Assembly (NCBI GenBank): GCA_022606425.2
Contig: JAHDVF020000517.1
Location: 248,001 to 312,000, forward strand
Length of the DNA stretch: 64,000 nucleotides
Reading direction: 5' to 3'
Source: Lepidostoma basale
Lineage: Eukaryota > Arthropoda > Insecta > Trichoptera > Lepidostomatidae
A program made the position numbers and the translations under genes. Shown here piece after piece: positions 1 to 12,300 of the stretch (its first letter is position 1; every line of letters starts with the position of its first letter). The notes below the pieces were generated by a model. The model had not been told where the DNA came from. It searched no databases and worked only from the letters and a program-made list of their open reading frames with translations.

Positions 1-1235
1 GTCAAATCATTTAATATAACAATGAAATTGGTACTTCGATTCTTCGTCCTCCCTTGCGTGTGAAATCGATACTATGTACCAAAACAACGCGTCCCTATGC
101 AAAATATGATAAAACGAATCTGTCGACACTATAAAACAAATATAATTATATTCAACAGTTTTACTGATCTGCTTTTCATTTCTATTACCTGAAAATGGCG
201 TATTCCACGGTTGAACGGCACCCCTCTCCACTGCATTCTGTTTAAGTAATATTGCAAGTCCCATCAGGGAATATTTACCGCGAAATTGTCTGAAGTTTCT
301 CCATCGATCTGGGAGTTGCATTTGCTGGTATAGAAAATCTATGCGGTGCCGTTAATTTTATTATGATTGGTTTCATTATTAAATCGTATGCATGCAGTGT
401 TGAATTTCATCACGTGATTTATTTTTAAAAAAAAAGCTTTACTAATAACTTGTTTATCTTTTATATCCAGGCAATTTATCACTGGAGATTAAGTAATGGT
501 TTTATTTTTCGCTTAATTTATAAATATATATATAATATAAAGTTATCAATCGATTACTTTGAAATTTTGACACAACGTTGTATTCGAATATGCGCGTGTT
601 TATACCATATATTCCGGTGCTAGGTATTTTTATACCTCGGACAGGAATAACAAAAAATAGTAAGAAGCATTGTGAAATTAAAAATATAAGAAATGTTTGC
701 TTTTCTTAACCAGATTCTCTTCAGATCTTATTGTATTTATACGTATTTAAATATTAATAATTTTTTGAAATAAAAGGAAGTATCGAAATGTAGATTTTGA
801 AATATTATTTATACTACTATTCAGAACATTTGTATTAATTTCTTTAAAAATTTAATAATATATATTTTTTATCCTTAAACTTGAGTGCTCTTATATGACA
901 AATTACGTCATCACTTATATATTTCTATTCAGTATTATTATTTATTCCTACTACTAAATTATTCAATATAGTTGTACACTTAAAAATATATATTTGATTT
1001 ATTTTGCATCAAAACAGTACTCATGTATTAAAATATATATTCTAAATATTCAACCCAAAAAGATGTAATTACTGCCATCTATGAATAACAAAATGTATTG
1101 GTCTGTTCACTACAAATTTGCAATTGGAGTTTCGCTGGTTACGTGATGATTTCTTCTACAGATTTCTAAATTACTTTTGTTCGGTGTTTTCTTTGGCGAA
1201 ATTTATTAAAATCACTTTAATATCCCTTTTTAAAA
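1..1235. other. AT-rich sequence without recognised gene
   Basis: Probably an intron of the timeout gene. A minus-strand open frame at 7-321 resembles nothing I know. A short stretch at about 548-585 recurs inverted near 60570-60605 (see findings). Confidence 0.5.
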
Positions 1236-1893
1236 TTTGGAGCAAGTAGTTGAGTTCGTGTATTTAGGTAGTATGTTTACAAGAGATGGGTGAGTGGAGA
1301 GGGATATTGAAAGAAGGGTTGGAGCAGGCAACAAAGTGAATGGTGCACTTAAAATTGTCATCGCAAACAAATACCTGTCCAAAAAAGCTAGAATGGCAGT
1401 GCATAATGGTGTTCTTCTACCGACCCTTATGTATGGAAGCGAAGCATGGAACTGGCAAAAGAAGGATGAAAGTAGAATAAATCCAGTAGAAATGAGATCT
1501 CTTAGACGAATGTGTGCATACTCTGTGTATGATAGAGTATCGAATGAAAATATAAGAAGTGAATGCGGTGCGAATGATGGTATTATGGAACAAAAGAATG
1601 AAAGGATCATTAAGATGGTTTGGACATATGAAAAGAATGAATGAAGAAATAATGGTAAAAAAAAAATATGTTAACGATGTAAATGGAACCAGAAACAGAG
1701 GAAAACCGAGGAAAACGTGGCACGATCAAATAAATCAAATATTGAATGTCGGCCATGTGAGGAGTCAGAGAAATCGACGCGCGTGCATGACACGATGTAT
1801 GAATATTGAGGAAGCCAGAGAAATATGTCAGGAAAGAAGAGTGTGGCAATCCATTCTTATTGCCTACCCCTTCGGGGAGATGGTGTTATTTGA
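1236..1893 (+). mobile_element. LINE-A fragment, RT C-terminal region and 3' end
   Basis: Translates to VEFVYLGSMF, then LPTLMYGSEAW and RSLRRMCAYSVYDRV, then the RPRKTWHDQINQILNVGHV block and YPFGE at the 3' end. It is decayed: TGA at 1291-1293 and a +1 frameshift near 1588. Same family as the longest copy at 21725-22706. Confidence 0.88.
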
Positions 1894-2373
1894 TGTTTCC
1901 AATTCGGACATTCGATATCCCCACTGTTTTAACATACTTAGCAGGAAATATCTAAAATGTATTTTCGCCTAATGTTCTAATGCGTTTTCCACTTCCCTCG
2001 CGCCCATTTGCAAGTTCAACGGTGGCCGACCGGTTTATGGTTACTGGCAACGAGCCCTTTCGTTAATAGCCATTATGCAACTTCGTGTGTGCGTCGCTTT
2101 ATCTCGCAATACGTATACGTTCCGTATGTACGAACAGCTCAGCCTACGTAACATTTACCGTTACAGTGGAGCGTTTCAGCTCATTTGCCCGCAGCTTGTT
2201 CTGTTGTTGAGCGGGGGGCATTAAGTATCAAGTACCCGAATGGTCGTTTCGACCAATTGCGGATTAACAGCGGAAACAAAATTTTAAACCAACCAATTCG
2301 ATGAATTAAAAACAATATATTTTATTGGTATTTATTCTCGAACAATTATGTGAAACTCTATACTTCTTATTTC
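1894..2373. other. No recognised feature
   Basis: About 480 bp of moderately GC-richer sequence between two LINE fragments. I see no open frame with family resemblance. Confidence 0.4.
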
Positions 2374-2800
2374 TTCTATCTGTGTCCTGTCAGGTCTCCC
2401 CAACGTTAACTATCACCCTTGAGTAGGCCTCCCTGTCCTGGGCAGCTCGGAACAGCTCCTTCACGGTCCTCAGCCCTGTCCACTCTCGGATGTTTCTCAG
2501 CCAGGAAACCTGCCTTCTCCCAACACCTCGTCGACCCTTTAAGATCAGATGTAACAGTGCATATTTTTCACCTCTCAGAACATGGCCCAAGTAAGACACC
2601 TTACGGACTTTGATGTTGGTCAGCAACTCTCTGTCAACTCTGGCTCTATGGAGAACGTTTGTGTTGCTGACCATGTCAGTCCAGGAGATGCGTTACATCC
2701 TTCGGTGTATCCACCTCTCAAAGGCCTCTCATCGTTTCACAACATTGACTTGGGTCCATGACTCCACCCCGTATAACAGCACTGACCAAACATAGCATCT
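2374..2800 (-). mobile_element. LINE-B fragment (RT C-terminal domain)
   Basis: Minus-strand reading gives DMVSNTNVLHRARVDRELL, KVSYLGHVLRGEKY and ELFRAAQDREAYSRVIVNVG, the 3' end of a GAA-tailed non-LTR element also seen at 24322-24608, 47169-47342 and 61470-62010. Upstream part interrupted by stops. Confidence 0.82.
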
Positions 2801-2807
2801 GACCATA

Positions 2808-2925
2808 TTGTTTTATCTCCCAAGATGCAAAATCAACCTGCCAATGGTTATGCCGGTAGGTAGGGCAATATCTTTGCTAAATCGTGTCACCTCGGAGGTC
2901 GACGTTTTTAGTCTATACTAAATAT
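2808..2925 (+). mobile_element. LINE-E 3' end fragment
   Basis: Translates INLPMVMPVGRAISLLNRVT then SEVDVF. The same C-terminal block occurs at 4896-5008 and, inverted, at 13870-14230. It resembles the extreme C-terminus of CR1/jockey-group RT proteins. Confidence 0.65.
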
Positions 2926-3291
2926 ATAATATTGAGTTAAGTGTCAATTTTCAAACAGTTTTATTATACTAGTTCGTGAAATATTCATGGTAGTAAAGAT
3001 TTTCTACACTTTAAACTTGGCTCACTGTACAATCGTAATAAGTTATAATTTTTAATGTAAATCATTATTTTCACACATGTTAAAAAAAATGGCAATTAAT
3101 AATACCAAATTGTACTCCTTTTGTTATATACACTACTCTGATGCAAAAATAATCAGAACAAAAATGAAAATAATTTAAAAATGAATTAAATTCTGTTCTC
3201 TTATTATATAAGTGGATTTTTTGTGAATTATACTTAGGTATGTGATTAGAAGTTCCATATAATAAAATATATTTAATTTTTTTCTTTTCAG

Positions 3292-3342
3292 ATATTCCCC
3301 AGGATATACCAACTGAAGAGGAGAGTGGAAATGATGACGACA
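3292..3342 (+). CDS. timeout: timeout exon a (acidic linker)
   Basis: Encodes PQDIPTEEESGNDDD-like acidic sequence after a strong polypyrimidine tract and AG at 3290-3291. It begins with 2 nt of a split codon and ends one base into a codon before GTGAGT. The phase joins the next exon. Too short and acidic to identify alone; it is accepted because both junction phases fit. Confidence 0.72.
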
Positions 3343-6300
3343 GTGAGTTATTTTCTATTTTTTTTTAAATATGTTTTTGTTGTTTTTTCCATACAATTTA
3401 TTTTCTTCACATCCATTATTATTTGTATACATTATATAATTTTTTTCTTGTTATTGAAATAATTACATTTATTTGAACTTTAATTATGTTTTATTATATC
3501 ATTAAAATACTGATTAAACAAAACTGCATATTTTTTAATTTTTTTTATTTATTGTTAGATTTAATTATTTTAAAGGATGGCATTAATATTAAATGTGGAT
3601 ACAGAATAATTCATTTACAATATAATGTATTAAAACAATTTTATTTTGCCGAATAGTATATAATGAACATGAAGAATTATAAATTACTCGTATATTACAA
3701 AATCGCTTTGTAAGCGCAATTTTAATATTTCTGATTTAATATAGTTTCACTTATTTATTTATTTAAAAAAAATAACACACACCCTTTATTTTTCATAATG
3801 TTATCACTGTTTTATTTTTAGGTAATGAAGAAAACGAAGAAAGTGACGATGGCCGTTCTGGCAACATTGTCGAGGCAGATTTCGACTTTAATCAGTTTAT
3901 TAATAGGTATGAACACCCTTTATTTACGTATTTCTACACACTTAACCCAACAACCAATTCAACAAATTGTTCGTCTATATTTAACCTTTAGTCTCAACCC
4001 ATACAATGTGTAAACTCACCTTAATGTGTATATTATATGGGTCTGTATGAAGATCAAAGGCAACTTGAATTTGAAGGGGTTCGTTATTTGAATAGTAGTT
4101 TATTAACTCTCTATAGGAAGGTATACTACATTAGTGATCTCACTGCAATATTATTTACATTCTAAATTTGTTTGAATCTGTATTAAATTACATTTGAGCA
4201 AATGCATGTTTGCGTTCATCATTTAATTTTAATTGATGCGTGTAAAAATATTTGACAAGTTAAATAATTTTTTCTCCCAGAATGTATTGGACATTCATTA
4301 TCAATTCGTCGAAGAATTTAGAGAGTCGATGCTCGCATTTCAGAGACGAATCCATAAAGTCGATGTTTCTCTAATGCTCGCATTGTCCAAGACTCGCAAC
4401 CGTAAAGGAACTACAATATAAAAAGTTGGAAGAGTCAATGTACATACATGAATGTTGAAGAGGCTATATCAGAAACATAAATCTTCTTCTTCTTCTTCTC
4501 TATATAGACCTTTGGTCTGTTCCTGAAATCACGTTGGCCTCTCTTGGGAGGTTGACTCCGAACTATCTCTCCATCTCTTCGGCGGTCTTCCGGGGGGACG
4601 GCAGCCGGCAGGAAACATAATTCTATTAACGAAAGTGTATTTTTTGATTCTATGTTACTTTTTTTTTTTTTATTATTTCTGCGATACCTCTATCTTAAGG
4701 AGTAGGTATGTATATTACCAGTCGCTCTTTCTGACTGATTCCTTGGTAGGGTACCAATCATTTGAGAGAAGACAAGGCATTCACATGTTCACTTCTTTCA
4801 GCTGATTGGCAGTTATACTTTATAAACAACTCGGAAATCCTGAGTAATGTAGATCTATTAGTCCCTGATAATTATTAGACAAAGGGACCACAAATTGTTT
4901 TATCCCCTACGTTGCAGACCCAACCTGCCAATGGTTATGCCGGTAGGTAGACAAATATCTTTGCTAAATCGTGTCACCTCGGAGGTCGACGTATTTAGTT
5001 TAGTTCACCTGAGGGAGGCGTTATCTCTGTCTTTGTTATAATTGTGAGTTCATCATACCATATTATTTCATTGAGTATTTTTTTACTATTGTGTGTCTCT
5101 AACTTTTTATTAATATAATAATACAATGTATCATTGGTGTATTGGAATGAAGTTATGTGATGGTTTGGATAAGTTTAAATAAATAAATGAAAATAAATAA
5201 ATAAATTGTCATATGTTGGATTAATGTTCAATTTTTTAAATACTCGTAGAATATACGACGACCTTCGTGGCCGAGTGGTAAGTTCATTGACTGCCACCCC
5301 GGAGGTTCCGGGTTCGATTCCCGGCGAGGGTAGTGGAATTGTCACACTGTCTTTGGTCTGGTGTAAAATTCACGTGACGAAAAAATGGCGATAGATTAGC
5401 TACCTATCACATGTCACGAGAATCACTTTGATAGCTATAATACCCTTTACATCGATTTGGCTCATGCTGTCATGATGTAAAGAGCGATTCAACAAAATAA
5501 TAATAATAATAAAATGCTGTAGAAATGAGATCTCTTAGACGAATGTGTGAATACTCGGTGTATGATAGTGTCGAATGAAAATATAAGAAGTGAATGCGGT
5601 GCGAATGATGGTGTTATGAACAAAATAATGAAAGGATCATTAAGATGGTTTGGACATATGGAAAGAACGAATGAAGAAAGAATGGTAAAAAATTATATGT
5701 TAACGATGTAAATGGAACCAGAAATAGAGGAAGACCGAGGAAAACGTGGCACGATCAAATAAATCAAATATTGAATGTCGGCCATGTGAGGAGTCAGGGA
5801 AATCGACGCCCGTGCATGACACGATGTATGAGTGTTGAGGAAGCAAGAGAAATATGTCAGGAAAGAAAAGTGTGGCAGTCCATTCTTTCTGCGTACCCCT
5901 TCGGGGAGAAGGCGTGAAGGTTAGTAAGTTAGTTAGTTTTTTAATTTAATAAGCATCATTAATTTAATAAGCATCATCACCCGTGTGAAATCGTGTGTTT
6001 ACTAACTAAATTGATGGTTAGATTTAACGTATACCTGCAACACCCACAGTAATGCGATATCTATTAAATTCAAAACCAGTCGATTAGGTAACGGAAGTTC
6101 TGCTTGTACATATCTATGGAGCTTAAATAATGAATACTGATTCGATACCAGATCAACCCTAGATCCATTGAAACGTATATCTCCAGAGTACATCGCTTTT
6201 GTACACAGTGTGCTGTCCATCACAGCAAATGGGACAAAATATAATTATCATCATTAGTCTTCTTACATTTACTTAGTTTATTTACCGTTATAGTTTTACT

Positions 6301-9300
6301 TTTTCCGGAGATGATAATAATATGTCGACCTTCGTGGAAGAGTGGTAAGAGCTCTGACTTCCATACCAAAGATCCCGGGTTCGATTCCCGGAGATGGAAA
6401 TGTGATAGTCACACTGTCTTTGGTCTGGTGTAGAATTCACGTAACAATGAAATGGCGACAGATTGGCTACCTATTACATGTCATGAGAATCAATATAATT
6501 GCTAAAAATTATGTGTATACAGTAATTGGGTTGAAACGACCTGTTGTATGTAAGGAATAAAATATAATAATAATGGCTACTCCTTTATCCTTGGTACTGT
6601 AAATGTATATTTATATTTTTTATATACTTTAAACGTTTACCCTTACATTTTCATAATTACGATTAAGTATCTGCTTTTAAAAAATCAGTAAAAAATAGTA
6701 TTTTAATTTTTATATATTCAGAGTTATGTTTACAAAGAATGGGCGAGTGGAGAAGGATATTAAAAGAAGTGTGGGGGCAGGCAACACAGTGAATGGTGCA
6801 CTTAAAGTTATCATCGCAAAAAAAAACCTATCCAAAATATATATAGTATAAACTTCCTATGTTACCTTCCCTTATTTTGTTTAAAGTATTGACATACATT
6901 TCTTAACTTCAACAAGTGTAGAAAACCAATTTTACATAATTGATAAATTTTGTATTTATTGTATTTTTGTCCAACAAGGGCGTCAGACAGATCCCCAGTG
7001 CCGTAGTTAAATTTGCAAGCATCTATGAATACCCAGCAAAAGTTTCCTCCTCACAAACACAGCTCGCCGTGCAGCTCCCGGCTGGTTATCCGTACGGAAA
7101 ACATGTTTTTCTCTGCGACTTATCAAGCGGGCAAACATCTTGTATGGGGGTTGTGTACCATATCTGTTGTATGGAAAATAGGTACAAACAAACCGAGCCA
7201 ATATCGGGTATTGGTAATTCGTTCAAACTTACCGGATAATGTTTGTTTATCATACCATATACAAAAAAATAATGACGTGCATTTACAACGGTTCGATATA
7301 AAAACGTCAAAATTCAGTGTACAATGGTGTTCTTTAAGGTAGTAGTCTGGTAACTTAAGCCGATTTTCATGTCTTTTTTGGAGGGCCTTTTTTTCTAGGA
7401 AAATAAAAATGAATCGTTTTGGAAATTTAGGATGTTTTTATTTACATATTAAATGAACAATTTTTTTTTTTAAATTTAATAGTTTATTATTATTATTATT
7501 AATCGAAGTTGGCACCTCGAAAAAAAGCGCGTGGGTGGCCTGAGTGATTTTGGCTCTTGATGTTATCTGAAATCAAAAATTCTTGAAAATTCTTAATCTA
7601 AAGATATGTCATTCTGGTCGGTACTACAGAAGTTAAATTTTATGGATAAATAACAAAATGGCGAACTTTGAAAAAAAAGTCAGCAAAGAAGGGGTTGTAA
7701 AATAAAAAGTTAGGGGTGAAAAAATGTCTCTGTAGTTCCGACCAGAATGACATGTCTTTAGATTAAGAATTTTCAAGAATTTTTGATTTCAGATAACATC
7801 AAGAGCCAAAATCACCCGGGCCACCCATGCGACCCATGCGCTTGTTTTTTCGAGGTGCCAACTCTGATTAATAATAATAATAATAATAAACTATAAAAAA
7901 AATTCAAAAAACTTTTTTTTGTATCTTTAATATGTAAATAAAAACATCCTAAATTTCCAAAACGATTCATTTTTATTTTCCTACAAAAAAACGCCCTCCA
8001 AAAAAGACATGAAAATCGGCTTAAGTAACCAGACTACTACCTTAATCGACGCTTATGTATGGAAGTGAAGCATTGAATCGGAAAACGAAGGATGAAAGTA
8101 AAGTAAATGCAGTTGGATTTAAATCTCTTAAGACGATTGTGTAGTATTTTTTTATTATTATAATATAATATAATGTCAAACCCTGATCTCAGAAGTAAAT
8201 GCAGTGCGAACGAAAGCAACATAAGAAAAGTATCATTTAGATGGTTTTGTCATATACGAGGCAACTCGTACAATGAAGGCATTATAAGTTACTGGTGTGA
8301 CTGTTCTGACCATCTATCGTCAGAGCTGCCAGCGATATTGCCTGCCCAGCGCCATTTAGCGCTGCCGCTCTTCCGATGATGTCCGACTGATAATGTTATA
8401 CTAACTAACTAACTAACCATCACGCCGTCTCCCCGAAGGGGTAGGCAGAAAAAATGGACTGCCACACTTTAACCGATGCGGCACTCCATCCTTCTCTTTT
8501 CACCCCCGCGAGAGATGCGGTGTGATGGGTTGCCAACCTCATCGCCACCAATAGTCCATCTCCCGCGCTTCGATCGTCCAAGTCCACAAAATAAATGTAA
8601 AACAAATTATATAAAATGCAATGATATAAAATAAAATAACAAAATAAACATAATATAACAAATAATGTTATTTTGATTGCGCAAATGTTGTAAACTGGAC
8701 GATCCGTACTTTGTTATACTGATTCCCAATATTGCTCTTTCCATAGCTCTTTGGATAATTCTTAATTGGCAGTGGCAGCCCTTTCTTTCTGCCTACCCCT
8801 TCGGGGAGACTGCGTGATGGTTAGTTAGTTAGTTAGTTGGTTTCTGAGACAATGACAATGTCATGGTTTCAAATCCATAAGATAACACCGGTTAATTACT
8901 CAAATCAACATTCAAAAAGTTTATTTTATTAATTTAAAGTTAGCTTATCTTTCAAGTCGGTACTTAATTTGATAGCTTAACTCACTCAGGTGTTCGTTGT
9001 TCAATAGCAGGTGCCTATAAAATTACCGCCATCTACACGAACCCCGTCCCGAGCTAATAGGTGATCCGTCTGCCATTAAAGCGCCAGGCGTCTCTCGAAT
9101 ATTACATAATTTTGGAACTTTCGCCGCCGAATTCCAATTTGTCCGACTATACGTCAGGGATAATTGCCCCTCTGCAACTTTTATGACCTTCTTTGTGGCA
9201 GGTTCGCGCACCCCAAAATCGTGAAGGCCTGCTCCTTGTTGCTGCAAACGTTTGATAAGAACTCTCCGTTCACCAATCGCTGTGTGGCCAAGATGCTGCA

Positions 9301-12300
9301 CCGTATCGCGTGGGATTGCAAGCATGCCCCCATCCTCTTCCAAGCTTCGATCTTTAGAAGTTTCCAGAGAATTCTACACTGCGATATGATTCAACTCAAG
9401 GTATACTTTAATTTTTTTTTCTGCAATCTCAAGCCATTTACACAATTATAACGATTTTATTAATTAATCAAATCTATTAAACTTTTAAATATCATTTGCA
9501 TTGTTCACCAGTGTTCCTGTTTGAGCATTCCTGCGTGAGAAGTAAAGGGTGTTTTTTTCAGAGGTATACAAATTCATGAAATGAAAAAAATCACATTAAA
9601 ATAATGTTAATGTCTATGATATTTTGGCTTTATTTAATAGATAATTTTATGCCATTATTGTTTAAATATGATTTCGGGCATATGAGCGCCACGGCTAGCT
9701 CGAATGAAGCGCAATCGTGAAGTCCAATTTTCGACAACTTTATCGAGCAACTGGGGCCATATATCAGCAATAACACGGTGAATGTTGACTTCCAAATGGT
9801 CCAACGTATCTGGTTTATCAGCATAGACTAGTGATTTCACATACCCCCAAAGATAGTAATTGAATGGTGTGAGATCACACGATCGTGGAGGCCAGTTCAC
9901 AGATCCATTACGTGAAATTATGTGGTCACCAAATGTTTCCTGCAATAAATTGATGGTGGCACCCCGCCGTGTGGCATGTTGCGCCATCTTGTTGAAACCA
10001 CAGCTCTGTCACATCAATTTCATTCAACTGAGGTACGAAGGAGTCAGTAATCATAGTTCTGTAGCGCTCTCCATTGACCGTAACATTCTGGCCGGCATCT
10101 GGCATAATTCAGATCGAGGGTGGGGGGATTTATTTTTATTTTTAAAAGGAACATAGAAGTTCCCGCCACATACCCGAGGCTGTTATAGGGCGTAGCAGCG
10201 CCCTTTTATCAGCCTCGCTCGTACACTCCCTGGGCCTGTCCCCGGTCCATCCGGGACTTACATTTAAAGACGGCAACAGCAAGGGGGTGCCAGACCACAT
10301 TTAACCTACTCCATCCTACTTCTATGCTCCGCTGTGCTTTATTGAATAAATAAACATAACATATAATACATGAACATTTTAGGAACATTATATAAAAGAT
10401 AAAAAGAATGATACACCACAGGAATATACAGCGGGAAAAACAGGAGAGGCAGAGGAGACAAATGCGGGATGGAAAAAAAAAATGTGGAGTACAGTTTTTG
10501 GCATGTAGGACAAAAGACGAGGTGTAGGGAAGCATTTCATAATATTAAATAAATAAATAAAACCACTGCACAAATTATTATAATGGCCCAGAGGGAGAGG
10601 AACGAGGGTGGGGGGATATCTCAATTTATGTTACATATTTATTGACTATTATGTTATTTGGTTTCCCACAGGAGCTGCAGAAGTTCGCCGTTTATATTGT
10701 GCGCGAATTCACAAAACTGGCGGAGAAGAATCCAAAGCTTTTCATGGAACTACTCTTCTGGAAAAACTCGCACGACGTCAACGTAATTGAAAATGGATAC
10801 GACTTTTCCGTGGATCACAACCAGTAAGGCACCACTCATGTTTTAATATTTTATCCATGCAACTTCAATTTTGGGATTAAGTAGTACCACATGTGTGTAT
10901 TTTTTTTATAAATCTCTGATCGCTTTTACTGCTAAAGGGTTCAACACTATCCATATCTTCTTTAGGGCGGTACATGTATTATTACTTAAATAAAAACAGA
11001 GTGTTGTTATAATAAATGACCACAGTGTTAACTAACTAACTAACTAACCATCACGCCGTCTCCCCGAAGGGGTAGGCAGAAAGAATGGATTGCCACACTT
11101 TTCTTTCCTGACATATTTCTCTCGATTCCTCAACATTCATACATCGTGTCATGCACGTGCGTCGATTTCTCTGACTCCTCACGTGGCCGGAGTCTATTCC
11201 TAGTTCCATTTACATCGTTAACATATACTTTTTTTACTATTCTTTCTTCATTCATTATTTTCATGTGTCCAAACCATCTTAATAACACTTTCACCGCATT
11301 CACTTCTTATATTTTCACTCGACACTACCATACACGGAGATCCACACATTCGTCTAAGAGATCTCAATTTTACTGCATTTATTCTACTTTCAGACATCAA
11401 AACGATTACAGATAGAGTATCGTTAGCTTAGCTTTTTTTTAGATAATCAAATGATTTTACTGAAATCTCTTGATGGAAGTTCATTTTAAATAATAATTAA
11501 ATAAAACGATGTTTTTTGACTACTTCCACTTTTGTCTTTATTTCGACAGCGACCGGTTTCGCCAGGCTCGCTGGCATCGACAGACTGATGACACTATTGT
11601 AAACTTAGTCCTTTATATACATACAGATCAAGGGTCGTAAACATGATTCTATACATAAATATTTGAAGATTATTTTTGTGTAGAATCATGTTTACCACCC
11701 CTGATCTGTACCTATGTATATAAAGGACTAAGTTTACAATAGTGTCACCAGTCTGTCGATGCCAGCGAGTCTGGCGAAACCGGTCGCTGTCGAAATAAAG
11801 ACAAAAGTTGAATTAGTTAAAAACATCGTTTTATTTCATTTTTAGTTAGCTTAGCTGTCTAAAGCTTAATCATCGGTTGGCTCTAGAATTTCATCATTTG
11901 CAGCCATATTTGCTTCAGTGGATATCTTTCTATCACATGTAAATAAATTAGCTTTGTTATTTGCTTTTAAGGTGGGAACTTCAATCCATTATCCACTCTA
12001 ATTTGAGAGCCGAAATAACATCTGATACCTGAGACAGCATTTCACTCTAGTTATAAATCATGAGGCGTAAACACGCCATTGAATCATTTACACTTTTTTG
12101 GAATAAAAGGTGGTTTTCAATTTGTTAGATGTCATTGGCTGCTACGCCCCCTCCCCCGCTCTTCTTGTTACTCGTCATTTGTCAATCTCAAACTCTATTG
12201 TTTTGTCATTCGCCATTCCGACAGCTCCTGGAATTCATTCTCGGAATTCTACCGGAAAAATGGTACACGTATTAGGTTTTTGTGGCGTTCTGTGAAATTT

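Noticed and set aside
5256..6574. Two sequences with perfect A and B boxes that could be tRNA genes
   Set aside because: No proper anticodon arm or acceptor stem, shared non-tRNA body and AAT tail: they are SINEs.
6940..7342. Overlapping open frames of 99-109 codons at 6940-7342
   Set aside because: No family resemblance, no splice logic with timeout, and the 3' part runs into LINE-A sequence.
9164..9201. Upstream extension of timeout exon c to the open-frame start at 9164
   Set aside because: The stretch is a polypyrimidine tract ending in AG, and the split codon with the exon at 3822-3906 fixes the start at 9202.
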